Assembly (NCBI RefSeq): GCF_031453675.1
Contig: NZ_JAVIZX010000001.1
Span: 2,192,001-2,256,000 of the forward strand
Direction of reading: 5' to 3'
DNA: 64,000 nucleotides
Source of the DNA: Paracidovorax wautersii
GTDB lineage: Bacteria; Pseudomonadota; Gammaproteobacteria; Burkholderiales; Burkholderiaceae_C
The notes under the pieces are model-generated. The model searched no databases and was not told the origin of the DNA. It was given only the letters and a program-made list of their open reading frames with translations. Made by a program: the position numbers and the translations under genes. Below are positions 26,637-39,815 of the stretch, piece by piece. Each line of letters begins with the position of its first letter. The first letter of the stretch is position 1.

Positions 26637-26690
26637 GATTGCTATTAAATTAATAGCTATATGCGCTTATTCTGCGGGCGCTATGGGCAC
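26637..26690. repeat. Comamonadaceae palindromic repeat (copy D)
   Basis: Contains the perfect palindrome GCTATTAA-A-TTAATAGC (26641-26657) followed by TATATGCGCTTATTCTGCGG. It overlaps the last codons and stop of the lrp-type gene, whose stop (26667-26669) lies in the repeat. Confidence 0.65.
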
Positions 26691-27158
26691 TTTTGTATCG
26701 AATTTGGCGCGCTTCACCCCGAAGAACGCCTTCACGTTGCGCACGTTGGCATCGCCGGTGAAGAGCCGCTGCGTGAGTGCCAGGTAGCCGGGCATGTCCC
26801 GCGTGTGGACCACCAGCATGAAGTCCGGCCCTGGCGCCACCCGCCAGCACTGCTGCACCGCCGCCTCGGCCACGGCGCGGGCCTCGAAGGCGTCCAGCAG
26901 TTCCGCGCCTTGCCGGTCCAGTGTCACCTCGACGAAAGCCGTCAGCCCATGGCCCTGCAGTGCGGCCAGCCGGTCGGGCCGCAGGATGGCCACCTGGCGC
27001 TCGATCAGACCCAGGTCATGCAACCGCTTCACCCGCCGCAGGCAGGTGGGCGGCGACACGTGGGCCAGCGCGGCCAGCGTCTGGTTGCTGAGGCTGGCGT
27101 CGGTCTGCAGCAGATCGAGAAGGCGCAGATCGGTGCCATCAAGTTCCAGGTGTTCCAT
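26667..27158 (-). CDS. Lrp/AsnC-family transcriptional regulator
   Basis: 163 residues. N-terminal helix-turn-helix: LDGTDLRLLDLLQTDASLSNQ, then LAALAHVSPPTCLRRVKRL. The C-terminal RAM domain holds CWRVAPGPDFMLVVHTRDMPGY and FTGDANVRNVKAFFGVKRAKFDT, typical of Lrp-like regulators that bind amino acids. The start at 27158 (MEHLELDGTD) is chosen from the family; an in-frame GTG upstream would add an AT-rich, non-homologous segment. Divergent from glmS with an AT-rich gap. Its last codons and stop are formed by an intergenic repeat. Confidence 0.88.
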   Translation of the reverse strand: MEHLELDGTDLRLLDLLQTDASLSNQTLAALAHVSPPTCLRRVKRLHDLGLIERQVAILRPDRLAALQGHGLTAFVEVTLDRQGAELLDAFEARAVAEAAVQQCWRVAPGPDFMLVVHTRDMPGYLALTQRLFTGDANVRNVKAFFGVKRAKFDTKVPIAPAE

Positions 27159-27315
27159 GAATTGATGTTTAATGAAATTTAATTTCTCATGCCGAGTATG
27201 AAGAAATGTAAGTTCATTTTGTAGAAAAAAACGATCTGAAATTTTATGCCGCACTGCCTACGATGGCGCCCATTCCCCGTCAGTCACTTCCTCTTCTCAC
27301 CTGAAGGACCTTCCC
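27159..27315. promoter_or_regulatory. AT-rich intergenic region between lrp-type gene and glmS
   Basis: 157 bp, strikingly AT-rich against the GC-rich surroundings (TTTAATGAAATTTAATTTC, GAAGAAATGTAAGTTC, GTAGAAAAAAACG). This is usual for Lrp-family autoregulatory regions, where the protein binds bent AT-rich DNA. It may hold both promoters; no clear -35/-10 pair was settled. Confidence 0.45.
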
Positions 27316-29226
27316 ATGTGCGGCATCGTCGGCGCAGTTTCCACGCGCAACATCGTTCCCATCCTCGTGCAAGGCCTGCAGCGGCTGGAGTACCGGGGCT
27401 ATGACTCCTGCGGCGTGGCCGTGCACGAGGCCAGCCTGGGCACCTCGCCCACGGGCGGCCTGCGCCGTGCCCGCAGTACGGCCCGTGTGGCGGAACTGCT
27501 GGAGCAGGTCCACACCGACCATGTGGAAGGCGCCACCGGCATCGCCCACACCCGCTGGGCCACGCACGGCGCGCCGGCCGTGCACAACGCGCATCCGCAT
27601 TTCAGCCTGGGCACCGGCCCCGACACGCCCGAACCGACCCGCGCCGGCCGCGTGGCCCTGGTGCACAACGGCATCATCGAGAACCATGAGGAACTGCGCG
27701 CCGCGCTCCAGGCCCGCGGCTATGTGTTCTCCAGCCAGACCGATACCGAGGTCATCGCCCATCTGGTGGACAGCCTGTACGAAGGCGACCTGTTCCATGC
27801 GGTGCAAGCCGCCGTCGCGCAGCTGCACGGCGCCTATGCCATCGCCGTGATCCACAAGGACGAACCCCACCGCGTGGTGGGCGCGCGCGCCGGCTCGCCG
27901 CTGATCCTGGGTGTGGGGCAGAACGAGCACTTCCTGGCCAGCGACGCCATGGCCCTGGCCGGCGTGACCGACCAGATCGTCTATCTGGAGGAGGGCGACC
28001 TCGTGGACCTGCAGCTGGGCCGCTACTGGATTGCCACCAAGGCCGGCCAGCCGCTGGACCCGGCCCAGCGCCCCGTCCGCACCGTGCTGGCCCACAGCGG
28101 CGCCGCCGAGCTGGGCCCCTACCGCCACTACATGCAGAAGGAAATCTTCGAGCAGCCGCGCGCCATCGGCGACACGTTGGAAGGCGTGCAGGGCATCGCC
28201 CCCGAACTGTTCGACGGCCAGGCGCTGTACGGCGAGCCCGGCGCCTCCGCCTGGCGCGTGTTCAAGGAGGTCGATTCGGTCCTCATCCTGGCCTGCGGCA
28301 CCAGCTACTACAGCGGCTGCGCGGCCAAGTACTGGCTGGAGTCCATCGCCGGCATTCCCACGCAGGTGGAAGTGGCCAGCGAATACCGCTACCGCACCAG
28401 CGTGCCCAATCCGCGCGCGCTGGTGGTGACGATCAGCCAGTCCGGCGAGACCGCCGACACGCTGGCCGCGCTGCGCCACGCGCAAAGCCTGGGCATGCAG
28501 CACACGCTGACCATCTGCAACGTGGCGACCAGTGCCATGGTGCGCGAATGCAAGCTGGCCTATATCACCCGTGCCGGCGTGGAGATCGGCGTGGCCTCCA
28601 CCAAGGCCTTCACCACCCAGCTGGCGGGCCTGTTCCTGCTGACGCTGTCGCTGGCGCAGGCGCGCGGCCGCCTCACGGAAGAACAGGAAGCCGCCCACCT
28701 CAAGGCCATGCGCCATCTGCCGGTGGCGCTGCAGGGCGTGCTGGCGCTGGAGCCGCAGATCATCAGCTGGGCGGAAGACTTCGCCAAGATGGAGAACGCC
28801 CTGTTCCTGGGCCGCGGCGTGCACTACCCCATCGCCCTGGAAGGCGCGCTCAAGCTCAAGGAAATCAGCTACATCCACGCCGAGGCCTACCCGGCCGGCG
28901 AACTCAAGCACGGCCCGCTGGCCCTGGTGACCAGCAGCATGCCCGTGGTGACGGTGGCGCCCAACGACGAGCTGCTGGAAAAGCTCAAGAGCAACATGCA
29001 GGAAGTGCGCGCCCGCGGCGGTGTGCTGTACGTGCTGGCCGACGCCCGCACCAACATTGAGAGCGCCGACGGCATGCATGTGATCCGCATGCCCGAGCAC
29101 TACGGCGCGCTCAGCCCCATCCTGCACGTGGTGCCCCTGCAGCTGCTGGCCTACCACACGGCCTGCGCCCGCGGTACGGACGTGGACAAGCCGCGCAACC
29201 TGGCCAAGAGCGTGACGGTGGAGTGA
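27316..29226 (+). CDS. glmS: Glutamine-fructose-6-phosphate aminotransferase
   Basis: First committed step of UDP-GlcNAc synthesis. 636 residues: MCGIVGAV with the N-terminal nucleophile Cys2, [21 protein letters not shown] and NAHPH of the glutaminase domain; then two SIS domains ([42 protein letters not shown]) and the C-terminal [12 protein letters not shown]. Slightly longer than the 609-residue E. coli enzyme through small insertions in the glutaminase part. Ribosome binding site CTGAAGGACC. No glmS ribozyme is seen, as expected outside Firmicutes. Confidence 0.97.
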   Translation: MCGIVGAVSTRNIVPILVQGLQRLEYRGYDSCGVAVHEASLGTSPTGGLRRARSTARVAELLEQVHTDHVEGATGIAHTRWATHGAPAVHNAHPHFSLGTGPDTPEPTRAGRVALVHNGIIENHEELRAALQARGYVFSSQTDTEVIAHLVDSLYEGDLFHAVQAAVAQLHGAYAIAVIHKDEPHRVVGARAGSPLILGVGQNEHFLASDAMALAGVTDQIVYLEEGDLVDLQLGRYWIATKAGQPLDPAQRPVRTVLAHSGAAELGPYRHYMQKEIFEQPRAIGDTLEGVQGIAPELFDGQALYGEPGASAWRVFKEVDSVLILACGTSYYSGCAAKYWLESIAGIPTQVEVASEYRYRTSVPNPRALVVTISQSGETADTLAALRHAQSLGMQHTLTICNVATSAMVRECKLAYITRAGVEIGVASTKAFTTQLAGLFLLTLSLAQARGRLTEEQEAAHLKAMRHLPVALQGVLALEPQIISWAEDFAKMENALFLGRGVHYPIALEGALKLKEISYIHAEAYPAGELKHGPLALVTSSMPVVTVAPNDELLEKLKSNMQEVRARGGVLYVLADARTNIESADGMHVIRMPEHYGALSPILHVVPLQLLAYHTACARGTDVDKPRNLAKSVTVE

Positions 29227-29513
29227 TGTCAGCGAGGGGGGGGGCTACCGAGAAACGCACCACGCCAGTCGGTAAAAGTTAAGGCATCCGAGATGCCTTC
29301 CCCCAGCGGGCTGGGAAGACACCGGGCAGCCCGCAAATGGCCTGGCGCGGACCACGCAGCGCGGGTGGGGCACGCAGATGCCTTCGGGTTCGTCGGTAAG
29401 CTCGCACCATCATGCTCAGCAGCAAGCCCATGCCGGCTGAACATGAGGCGATAGACGGTGGACGGCCGTCCCTTGGAGCGCGTTGCAGCCGTCCATGCCT
29501 GCGGAAGACCTAA
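29227..29513. other. Gap after glmS, no gene supported
   Basis: 287 bp. Contains a perfect eight-base hairpin AAGGCATC-CGA-GATGCCTT at 29281-29299 without a T-run, and a second AGATGCCTT at about 29370. The minus strand reads GRPSTVYRLMFSRHGL, which recalls no family with confidence. It could be decayed coding sequence; nothing further is supported. Confidence 0.4.
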
Positions 29514-32293
29514 TCAACCGGCGGCCGTTGAACCCAGCGCGGCCGCCAGATACGGCGCGGTGCGCGATTGGGCGCAGGCTGCCACCTGCTGTGGCGTTCC
29601 CGCGGCCACGATGCGCCCGCCCAGCGTGCCCGCGCCGGGGCCGATGTCGATCACCCAGTCGCTGGAGGCGACGAAGTGCATGTCATGCTCGACCACCACG
29701 ACGGTGTTGCCGGACCGGACCAGGGCGTCCAGCTGCAGCAGCAGGCGGTCCACGTCGGCGGGGTGCAGGCCGGTGGTGGGCTCGTCCAGCACATAGAGCG
29801 TGTGGCCACGCTGGGTGCGCTGCAGTTCGGTGGCGAGTTTGATGCGCTGGGCTTCGCCGCCCGACAGCTCCGTCGCCGGTTGGCCCAGCCGGAGGTAGCC
29901 CAGGCCGATGTCGCGCAGCGCATGCAGGGGCCGCAGCACGGCAGGCTCGGCGGCAAAGGCGTCGCAGGCGGCATCCACCGTGAGGCCCAGCACATCGGCG
30001 ATCGTGAGCCCGTTCCAGGTGATGGCCAGTGTCTCGGGGTTGTAGCGCGCGCCGTGGCAGGTGGGGCAGGGTGCGTACACGCTGGGCAGAAAGAGCAGTT
30101 CCACGCTGACAAAGCCTTCGCCCTCGCAGGTGGGGCAGCGCCCCTTGGCCACGTTGAACGAGAAGCGGCCCGCGTCATAGCGCTTTCTGCGCGCGGCCGG
30201 CGTGGCGGCGAAGAGCTTGCGCACGGCATCGAACAGGCCGGTGTAGGTGGCCAGGTTGGAGCGGGGCGTGCGGCCGATGGGCTGCTGGTCCACGCGCACC
30301 AGGCGGCGCACCTGGTCCGTCGCGCCGCCCAGGTGGCCTGACGTGGTGGCGTTCTCGTCGAGCAGCGCGCCGGCGCCGGGGTCGTCTCCCTCGGCTGCGG
30401 GGTCGGGCGGGCCGCCGGCCGGATCGTCGTCGCTGTCGCTCAGCGCAGGCGATTGTCCCAGGTGCGCGGTGACCAGCTCCAGCAGCGCCTGGCTCACCAG
30501 GCTCGATTTGCCCGAGCCCGACACACCGGTCACTGCCGTCAGGCAGCCCGTGGGAAAGGCGACGTCCACGCCGCGCAGGTTGTGGCGGTGCACGCCCTGC
30601 AGCGTCAGCCATTCCTGCGGTGCCTTCTCCGGATCGGGTGTACGCCGCGCGCGGCGCTGGCGCGTGCCATCGTCGAACAGGTAGCGGCGCGTCTGCGACT
30701 CGGCCACGCTGGCAAGGCCTTCAGGGGGGCCGCTGTAGAGCACGCGGCCGCCGCGCTCGCCGGCCTCCGGGCCCACATCCACCAGCCAGTCGGCGCGCTG
30801 CATGGTCGCCACGTCGTGCTCGACCACGAAGATCGAATTGCCGGCGGCCTGCAGGCGCTGCAGCGCCGTCAGCAGCGATGCGGTGTCGGCCGGGTGCAAA
30901 CCGGCCGACGGCTCGTCCAGCACGTACACCACGCCGAAGAGCTGCGACGCCAGCTGCGTGGCCAGGCGCAGGGCGCTGCAGCTCGCCTGGCGACAGCGTG
31001 GGCGTGGCCCGGTCGAGCGACAGGTAGCCCAGGCCCAGGCCGGTGAGCGCCTGCACGCGGACCAGCAATTCCTGCGCGATGCGCTGGGCCGCCAGCTGCT
31101 TTTCGGGCGACAGGTGGGGCGTCCGGCGCACGTCGGGCGCCGCGGCATGGGCCGAAGCCCCGGCCGCCGCCCGCTGGAGCGCCGCGCGCTTGCGGGCCGC
31201 AGGGGGCAGGGCGGCGCCCGCATCGCCCGTCGCCGCCGGAGTGGCCGCGCCCTCGGCCGCCGGCCGCAGCACGTCAGCCAGGGCGTCCAGGGGCAGGCGC
31301 GCCAGATCGCCGATATCCAGCCCGCAGAAGGTGACGGACAGGGACTCCGGCTTGAGCCGCTTGCCGTGGCAGACGGGGCAGGGCGTGCCCACCATGAACT
31401 TCGAGACCTTGCGCTTCATCATCGCGCTCTGGCTGGTGGCGAAGGTCTGCATCACGTACCGGCGTGCGCCGGCTGAACGTGCCCATGTAGCTGGGCTGCT
31501 GGCCCGCCCGGCGCGCGCGGTGAACCTCTTCCAAGGTAAAGCCCGGGTAGACGGGCACGGTGGGCTGCTCGTCAGTGAAGAGAATCCAGTCGCGCGTCTT
31601 CTTCGGCAGCTTGCGCCAGGGAACGTCGATGTCGTGGCCCAGCGTGGTCAGGATGTCCCGCAAATTCTGGCCCTGCCAGGCGCTCGGCCAGGCGGCCACG
31701 GCGCGTTCGCGCAGGGTGAGGGAGTCGTCGGGAACCATCGACGCCTCGGTCACTTCGTACAGCCGGCCCAGTCCGTGGCAATGCGGGCACGCGCCCTGCG
31801 GGGTGTTGGGGGAAAAGTCCTCCGCATACAGCATCGGCTGGTGAGCGGGGTAGGCGCCGGCGCGCGAGTACAGCATGCGCACCAGGCTGGAGAGGGTGGT
31901 GACGCTGCCCACGGATGACCGTGCCGTGGGCGTGCCCCGTTGCTGCTGCAGCGCCACGGCCGGCGGGAGACCGTCGATGGCGTCGACCTGCGGTACGCCC
32001 ACCTGGTCGATGAGCCTGCGCGCATACGGCGCGACCGATTCGAAGTACCGGCGCTGCGCCTCCGCATACAGGGTGCCGAAGGCAAGCGACGACTTACCCG
32101 AGCCGGACACCCCCGTGAAGACCACGAGGGCGTTGCGCGGGATCACCACATCCACGTTCTTCAGGTTGTGCTCGCGCGCGCCGCGGACGTGGATGCAGCC
32201 ATCGGCGGGATCCGGCAGCGCCGTGGGCGCCTGGCGTTCAGTAGGCGATGCGGGTGCCTTGGCAGACTTGGAGGAACGGGTGGGTGGGGGCAT
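29514..32293 (-). pseudogene. UvrA-type ABC protein (UvrA2-like), two frameshifts
   Basis: The three consecutive frames together spell an excinuclease UvrA-like tandem ABC ATPase of about 920 residues. Part 1 (32293 to about 31465): [47 protein letters not shown]. Part 2 (about 31455-30975): MQTFATSQSAMMKRKVSKF, CPVCHGKRLKPES, ending TLSPGE. Part 3 (about 30975-29514): [46 protein letters not shown] and LDEPTTGLHP. Break 1 lies near 31455-31470, where ACGCCGG seems inserted before TACGTGATGCAG. Break 2 is an extra C near 30975 (GCGCCCTGCGCC for GCGCCTGCGCC). Close to the UvrA2 group, linked to drug or DNA-damage tolerance, not the housekeeping UvrA. Confidence 0.82.
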
Positions 32294-32492
32294 GGAGCGG
32301 CCGGCGGAGATCTGATGGACGGGCTCCAGTGTCGCGGCGCGAGGGGCCGCGTGCCGTAGGCCGCCGCCTCTTGCCCGGCTTATCCGCACGCCGGTTCGTC
32401 GAGACCATGCGGATCACGCTCTGCCTGTGCAGGATCCGCGCGGTTCGGCGCACGGCCCGCGCTGCGGCGGGTCGCTCAGCGCGCGGGTTCCG

Positions 32493-32888
32493 TCACTTCA
32501 GCGCGAACCGCACGTTGACCGGCTTCTTTCCCGGCAGCGTCACCGCGGCCACGGCCTTGGTGCCCGGGCCGGCCTTGAAGTCCCCCTGTGCCTCCAGCCG
32601 GTCGCCCGCAGGCTGAAGTTGCGCCTCGGTCTTGTCCTTGCCGTTCAGCAGGGTGACCTTGGCGGTGGCGCCGGCGATCTGGGCGGGCTTGCCGTGGTCG
32701 CGCACGTAAAGGCGCAGGTGGCCCGCGGAGGCCACGAGTTCAAAGTCCATGTCGCTGGCCTCGGCCACGACGCCGCCGTGCACGGGCTGATGGTCATGGC
32801 CGGCACCATGGTCGCCTGCTGCGATGGCGACGGTGCTGCTGAGAGCGAGCACGAGACTGGCCAGCAGGGGGGTGATAGGTCGTTTCAT
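32493..32888 (-). CDS. Exported His-rich protein of the cation efflux operon
   Basis: 131 residues with a signal peptide (MKRPITPLLASLVLALSSTVAIAA) followed by a His-rich start GDHGAGHDHQPVHGG. The remainder is a small beta-rich domain (DMDFELVASAGHLRLYVRDHGK, LPGKKPVNVRFALK). It is the last gene of the cation efflux operon, 56 bp after the pump gene. Periplasmic metal binding is an inference from the histidines and the setting. I know similar small proteins beside HME-RND pumps but no named family. Confidence 0.7.
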   Translation of the reverse strand: MKRPITPLLASLVLALSSTVAIAAGDHGAGHDHQPVHGGVVAEASDMDFELVASAGHLRLYVRDHGKPAQIAGATAKVTLLNGKDKTEAQLQPAGDRLEAQGDFKAGPGTKAVAAVTLPGKKPVNVRFALK

Positions 32889-32944
32889 GCGGTTTCTCCT
32901 GGATTGAGCGGATTGAACGAATGGAAGCAATCGAGCGGTGGGAA

Positions 32945-36064
<3,120 letters not shown>

Positions 36065-36074
36065 GCGGGGCTCC

Positions 36075-37229
36075 TCAGCGGACTTGGTTGATCAGGCTGG
36101 CGCTCTCGGTGACGATGCGCTCGCCTCCCTGCAGTCCCGCCGTCACGCTGACCGATGCGCCATCGAGCGGCGCGGCCGTCACTACACGGGGCTCGAAGCG
36201 CTCGGCCGCCGTCTTCACCCAGACGATGGTCTGGTTGGACGGGTTCTTGACCAGCGCTGCGGCCGGCACGGGCACGCCCGTGACCTGGCTGCGTGTCTGC
36301 ACGACGACCCGTACCGGCTGCCCGATGGCCAGGTGCCCCAGCCCGTCGCCTTGTGCGCGGAACTGGATCGGCAGTGCCTGCTCGCGCAGGCTGCGGGCCG
36401 CGCCCACCAGGGTCAGGGCCACACGCTGGCCGCTGTCGGTGGTCACGTAGGCGCCGGCCACGTCCTGGGCCAGTGCCGTGTCGTACGCCAGGGCCTCCAC
36501 ACGCAGGCGCTGTGCGTCCACGATCTCGAACACCAGCTCACGCGCGTCGATCACCTGGCCGGCCACGGCGTACGCCGCGGCGATCACGCCGGAGGCCGGA
36601 GCGAGCAGCGCATCGCGCCCGTCCAGGCCCGTGCCCACGACACGCGCACGCTCGCCCAGGCTGGCGACCTCGCTCTCCAGCGCCTCGATCTCCTTGCGGG
36701 GCACGGTGTCGGCCAGGTCGCGCAGCCGTGCCAGCCGCTTCTCGGCCAGTTGCTTCGCGGCGCGCAGTTCGGCCAGCTGGGCTTGCTGGCTGGAGCGCTC
36801 CAGGCTGCTCGCGGCCGGCTGCACATAGGCGAGCACTTCACCCTTGCGCACGGCCTGGCCCACTGCGGGCAGGCCGCGCGGGCCCGCCTCCAGGCGACCG
36901 GCCACCATGGCCTGCACCTTGCCGCCGGCATTCGGGTCCATGAGCACCTGCCCGTTCAGCTCCACCGAGCGGGGCAGCGCGCGCTGCGCGCCGGGCGCCG
37001 TGCGGATGCCCATTTGCCGCTGAGCCGGCTTGGGCAGGAACACGCTGCCATCGGGCAGACGCTGCGGACCGTTGCTGTGGGCAGCGGCGGGCGCCTCGCC
37101 ATGGTCGTGCCCCTCGCCGGCCAGGGCCGGTACGGCGACAAAGCACAGGGCGGCGGACAGCAAGCCGGCCAACGCAGGGGCGCCCAGGGGACGGCGCGGG
37201 GTGGTACGGGTGAGGGTGTGGAGCTTCAT
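36075..37229 (-). CDS. czcB: Periplasmic adaptor of the cation efflux pump (CzcB-like)
   Basis: 384-residue membrane fusion protein with signal peptide and a His-rich N-terminus (GEGHDHGEAPAAAHSNG) that may bind metal. The barrel-sandwich and hairpin follow: GKVQAMVAGRLEAGPRGLPAVG, coiled coil from SSLERSSQQAQLAELRAAK to ALESEVASLGERARV, then LLAPASGVIAAAYAVAGQVI and IVDAQRLRVEALAYD. It links CzcA to CzcC. The gene overlaps the one before it by four bases. Confidence 0.9.
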   Translation of the reverse strand: MKLHTLTRTTPRRPLGAPALAGLLSAALCFVAVPALAGEGHDHGEAPAAAHSNGPQRLPDGSVFLPKPAQRQMGIRTAPGAQRALPRSVELNGQVLMDPNAGGKVQAMVAGRLEAGPRGLPAVGQAVRKGEVLAYVQPAASSLERSSQQAQLAELRAAKQLAEKRLARLRDLADTVPRKEIEALESEVASLGERARVVGTGLDGRDALLAPASGVIAAAYAVAGQVIDARELVFEIVDAQRLRVEALAYDTALAQDVAGAYVTTDSGQRVALTLVGAARSLREQALPIQFRAQGDGLGHLAIGQPVRVVVQTRSQVTGVPVPAAALVKNPSNQTIVWVKTAAERFEPRVVTAAPLDGASVSVTAGLQGGERIVTESASLINQVR

Positions 37230-37777
37230 GCGGCACCTGCCTTCTTGCGGGTCATGCGGAGCGCGGCCACGGCCAGCGCGAGGACGGCGATGCCGCCAGC
37301 GGCCCAGAGGGCGTATTCCTTCCAGCCGTGGGCATGGGCGGGCTCGGCGTGCGTGGCGCCGTGGATGTCGATCTCGCCGGCCAGCAGATCGCTGTCGTTG
37401 CCGGCCGTCACCGTGGCGGTCACGGGCGTGGTGCCTTCGGGCAAGGCGGCCTCCAGCGTGGCTTCGAACTGGCCGTCGCCCTGCGGCTGGGCCTGCAGCT
37501 TGCGGTCGCCGATCTCCAGTTCCAGCGTGGCGTTCTTCACCGGCACGTTGGTGGGCGCATGGTCGAGGTACAGCGTCAGCTGTTTGCCCTGGACCACGCC
37601 GACCAGCTCGAACAGGTCGGAGGCCGCCACGAAACGCGGCTGGGACGGGCCCGTGGCCGTGGCAGGCGCGTCGTCGTGGCCCTCGTGGGCGAAAGCGGGG
37701 GCGGGCAGCAGCAAGGCCGCGGCCAGAAGCACGCCGACAGGCAGCGCCCGCAGCGAGGGGGAAAGTGGCAGGTTCAT
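37226..37777 (-). CDS. Exported His-rich membrane-anchored protein in the czc-like operon
   Basis: 183 residues: signal peptide (MNLPLSPSLRALPVGVLLAA...APAFA), a HEGHDDAP metal-binding-like start, a domain with FVAASDLFELVGVVQGKQL and TLYLDHAPTNVPV, and one C-terminal membrane helix (YALWAAGGIAVLALAVAALRM) ending in KKAGAA. It sits between the CzcC-like and CzcB-like genes, overlapping the latter by four bases. The domain resembles the N-terminal part found fused to some CzcB proteins, so it may work with the adaptor. No named family. Confidence 0.72.
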   Translation of the reverse strand: MNLPLSPSLRALPVGVLLAAALLLPAPAFAHEGHDDAPATATGPSQPRFVAASDLFELVGVVQGKQLTLYLDHAPTNVPVKNATLELEIGDRKLQAQPQGDGQFEATLEAALPEGTTPVTATVTAGNDSDLLAGEIDIHGATHAEPAHAHGWKEYALWAAGGIAVLALAVAALRMTRKKAGAA

Positions 37778-37821
37778 GGGGAGGTTCCGAAGAATGCGGG
37801 GGGGCTGGGGGCTGCGCGGCG

Positions 37822-39186
37822 TCATTGCGGCAGCAGGCCCAGGGCCTGGTCGAGGGCGGACAGGGCCTGGTTCACGTTGAGCCGGGCAATGGCCGACTGG
37901 CGTTCGGCCTCGGCGGCTTCCAGTTCGACGCGCAGGCGGTTGGGCAGGTCGGTCTCGCCCGCCCGGAATGCCTTGCCGACGAAGCCCTGCGTTTCGCGCG
38001 CCAGGGTGGCGCGGCGGTCCGCGGACCGGGCGGCCGCGCGGGCACCGGCCAGCCGGGCACGGGCGCTGGCGATCTCGCCGGTGATGCGCAACCGTTCGCC
38101 TTCCAACTGGCTCTGGGCTTCCAGCATCTCGGCCGCCGCGGTGGCTGCCCTGTTCTGCCGCGCACCGCTGGCGCCGAACGGGATGCGCACCCCCACCGTG
38201 ACGCTCTGGGCGTAGCGCTCGCCGCGCTCGCCCCGTTCCCGTGTGGTGGCCACGGTCAGCTCGGGGTTGGCGCGCGTTTGCGCGTTCGCCAGTTCGTGGT
38301 TGCGCTCGGCCACCCGGAGCTTGCCCTGGGCCTCGCGCAGGGCGGGGTGTTCGGCAACCGCCTGCTCATCGGCTGCCGACGGGCCCGATGCGCTCCCGGG
38401 CACCTCTGCCGCGGTGCTGTCAGGCAGGGCCTCGGCCGGCTCAGCCTGCACGGTCACGGGCCGGGCTGCCAAGGTGTTTAGGGTCTGCTGGTGAACGGCA
38501 TGCTGTGCGCGGGCCTCGGCCAGTTCCGCCTCGGCTGCAGCCAGTGCGCCATCGGCTTGGTGCTGGTCTGCACGCGCCAGGTCGCCGGCCCGCACGCGCC
38601 GGGCCACGTCTTGGGCCAGTTGGGCTGCGCTGTCGCGACGGGCTTGGGCCAGCGAGATATCCAGCTGCGTGCGGTGCAGCTGCCACCACGCCTCGCGCAG
38701 GGTGCCGGCCAGACGCAGCCGAGAGGCCGCCTGACGGGAGTCCAGTGCATCGATCTCGGCCTGGGCCAGGGCCTGCGAACGTCCTCGCTCGCCGGGCAGC
38801 CAGAGGGGCACGGCCAGGCCCACTTCCATCTCGCGGCTCCCCTCGTCGCGATGCCAGCGGTCGGTCTTGCTGGACAGCTCCAGCGCCGGAGGTTCGGGCG
38901 TCCAGCCGTTCGCGACCGCTTGCCGGCCCTGGGCCGCCTGGCGGTACTGGGCGGCACTGGCCGCTTCGGGCTGGCGTGCCCAGGCCGCATCGAAGGCCTC
39001 TCGAAGGGTGGTGATGGCGGGCGCCTGAGAAGGTGTCGCTGGGGCGGCCTGCGCGGGGGCGGCCGGCCCCGGGGCTGGGGCGTATTGCGTCCATGCCGGC
39101 AGGGCAGCGAGGCTCAGCGCCGCTGCAGCCCATGCGCGCGCGCGCCGGCCATTGACCCCTGGGCGGGGTCCGGGAAAACAAAGCAT
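37822..39186 (-). CDS. czcC: Outer-membrane factor of the cation efflux pump (CzcC-like)
   Basis: 454-residue TolC-superfamily protein. Signal peptide ARAWAAAALSLAALPAWTQ after a basic start, a Pro/Ala linker, then two OEP repeats: LREAFDAAWARQPEAASA with VGLAVPLWLPGERG, and HPALREAQGKLRVAERN with VTVGVRIPFGASGARQN. The repeats form the trimeric barrel and periplasmic tunnel. It opens the pump operon after the czcI-like gene, 102 bp upstream. Confidence 0.87.
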   Translation of the reverse strand: MLCFPGPRPGVNGRRARAWAAAALSLAALPAWTQYAPAPGPAAPAQAAPATPSQAPAITTLREAFDAAWARQPEAASAAQYRQAAQGRQAVANGWTPEPPALELSSKTDRWHRDEGSREMEVGLAVPLWLPGERGRSQALAQAEIDALDSRQAASRLRLAGTLREAWWQLHRTQLDISLAQARRDSAAQLAQDVARRVRAGDLARADQHQADGALAAAEAELAEARAQHAVHQQTLNTLAARPVTVQAEPAEALPDSTAAEVPGSASGPSAADEQAVAEHPALREAQGKLRVAERNHELANAQTRANPELTVATTRERGERGERYAQSVTVGVRIPFGASGARQNRAATAAAEMLEAQSQLEGERLRITGEIASARARLAGARAAARSADRRATLARETQGFVGKAFRAGETDLPNRLRVELEAAEAERQSAIARLNVNQALSALDQALGLLPQ

Positions 39187-39288
39187 GGTGACCTCTTGGG
39201 CGGCAGTGCGGGCTGCCGCGGTTTCGTCCGAAAGAAGGCTCGCACTAGGCCGCCGCGCAGGGAGCGCGGCGCCAGGGCGGGCCGGAAA

Positions 39289-39660
39289 TCAGAGGAAACG
39301 GGTGTGAGGTGGTCGGATCAGCCGCTCGGGAATGCCCGAGGTGACGGCCCGCAGATAGGGCGTGGCCCCCTGCGGCAGGGGCTGGTGCAGCGCGGGGGCG
39401 TGGTGCAGCGCGGTGAGCGCCGGCGCTGCACCGTGGCAATTGGCGCAGTCGGCATGGTCGACATCGGAAAGCTGGGCGCCGGTGTCCGACAGCTTTTCCA
39501 CCAGCGACCCCCCGTTCACGCCCACCTCATGCCGGTGGTCATGGTGTCCGAAGTGCTGGCTGGCCGCCCCGCTTTCGTGGCGGCAAATGCTGGCAGCGGC
39601 GGCCCACGTCCATTGGACGGGCAGCAGAAGCAGCAGGAAGACCAGCACGAAGCGATGCAT
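39289..39660 (-). CDS. czcI: CzcI-family cation-efflux accessory protein
   Basis: 123 residues. Signal peptide [20 protein letters not shown] followed by [23 protein letters not shown], rich in His, and [12 protein letters not shown] with a Cys pair; this is the layout of CzcI-like proteins. CzcI is a periplasmic modulator of Czc expression in Cupriavidus. It is the first gene of the efflux operon and faces the response regulator gene across 155 bp holding a metal-TCS box. Confidence 0.8.
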   Translation of the reverse strand: MHRFVLVFLLLLLPVQWTWAAAASICRHESGAASQHFGHHDHRHEVGVNGGSLVEKLSDTGAQLSDVDHADCANCHGAAPALTALHHAPALHQPLPQGATPYLRAVTSGIPERLIRPPHTRFL

Positions 39661-39765
39661 GGGGCGCGAGTGTAGCGAACGGGCGAGGCAGTCTGGAAGG
39701 CACTGGCGTCGATGGGGATTCTTCGCACTCTAGGCCGGCGAAACCCACGGCAGGCCGACGTCCCG

Positions 39766-39781
39766 ATGACAAATCTGTAAT
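39766..39781. promoter_or_regulatory. CopR/CzcR-type box, ATGAC-N6-GTAAT
   Basis: ATGAC (39766-39770), AAATCT, GTAAT (39777-39781). It matches the layout of the heavy-metal response regulator site (inverted ATTAC / GTAAT with six bases between) and lies between the divergent czcI-like and first response regulator genes. The same layout, with perfect arms, is found at 45699-45714. Confidence 0.55.
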
Positions 39782-39815
39782 CTGCCGCAGCGCCCTGCGG
39801 CGCCAGAATGCGGGC

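Noticed and set aside
29281-29299. AAGGCATC-CGA-GATGCCTT hairpin as glmS terminator
   Set aside because: Stem is good but no T-run follows, so it was kept only as a note in the gap entry.
29229-29444. 71-residue minus-strand frame after glmS
   Set aside because: No recognisable domain and no ribosome binding site; the STVYRLM text is too short to call a transposase remnant.
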